Source of the DNA: Lachnoclostridium phytofermentans ISDg
GTDB taxonomy: Bacteria > Bacillota > Clostridia > Lachnospirales > Lachnospiraceae
Length of the DNA stretch: 64,000 nt
Direction: 5' to 3'
Assembly (NCBI RefSeq): GCF_000018685.1
Contig: NC_010001.1
Span: 3,996,001-4,060,000 of the forward strand
Below are positions 63,957-64,000 of this stretch, piece after piece (within the stretch, counting starts at the first letter, position 1; each line of letters opens with the position of its first letter). The notes under the pieces are model-generated. The model searched no databases. It was not told the DNA's origin and was given only the letters and a program-made list of their open reading frames with translations. The position numbers were made by a program, and so were the translations under genes.

Positions 63957-64000
63957 AGTTTTCCTCATTTCTACGCTGCTTTTGTCTTTCTTGCAAAAAT

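Overview
The window is low-GC Firmicutes DNA, most consistent with a spore-forming Lachnospiraceae. The evidence is SigH, an HrcA/CIRCE-controlled groESL, a Cys T-box, GlnRS, many Lachnospiraceae-type DUF genes and abundant plant-glycan enzymes. The paired GH65 phosphorylases and the GH3 enzyme resemble Lachnoclostridium (Clostridium) phytofermentans, but that name is inference from memory, not a search result. Most genes lie on the minus strand.

Layout. 1-5.1 kb: the 3' part of a FliK-like gene that runs into a 24-bp tandem array, a Lit-like membrane protein (DUF1461), and a lipoprotein of the arylsulfotransferase fold behind a four-hairpin array. 5.1-6.6 kb: an intact ISL3-family element with 8-bp target duplication, sitting against the guaB terminator. 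6.7-16 kb: housekeeping (guaB with a structured leader, groESL, VanZ-like, DUF6062, DUF2225, glnS). 16-31 kb: cell-surface and stress-type genes (SleB-like hydrolase, DUF3810 and DUF4097 pair, PepF, a flavin lipoprotein reductase, CapA, YdjM-like, phosphoglycerate-mutase-like phosphatase, a MerR-methyltransferase fusion, RmlB, YdcF).

31-45 kb is a carbohydrate island. An extracellular binding protein and two permeases precede two GH65 disaccharide phosphorylases. A LacI regulator and beta-phosphoglucomutase diverge from an 18-bp palindrome that recurs twice downstream of the transporter promoter. Membrane-anchored GH28-like beta-helix and discoidin proteins adjoin them. The implied pathway is import of an alpha-glucoside, phosphorolysis to beta-glucose 1-phosphate, and conversion to glucose 6-phosphate.

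45-48.2 kb: a MarR-MATE efflux operon and a decayed tyrosine recombinase abutting tRNA-Thr(GGT). 48.3-53.7 kb: sigH, rlmB, mrnC, cysS and cysE, the cys genes behind a T-box with a UGC specifier, then ispF with a cysteine-rich tail. 53.8-58.4 kb: a receiver-less AraC protein, a frameshifted DUF1284 gene, a GH3 glycosidase with an inserted beta-trefoil-like region, and a CD3324-like small regulator. 59-64 kb: a Bce-type resistance module (permease, ATPase, intramembrane-sensing kinase, response regulator).

Besides genes, the window is rich in short repeats: four separate tandem arrays or coding microsatellites, and a roughly 35-nt motif recurring in the 5' regions of at least six genes in the same orientation. 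No complete new defence or mobile system was recognised. The strongest leads are the LacI/GH65 regulon, the guaB leader, the dispersed leader motif and the remodelled proteins (IspF tail, GH65 insertion, MerR-methyltransferase).
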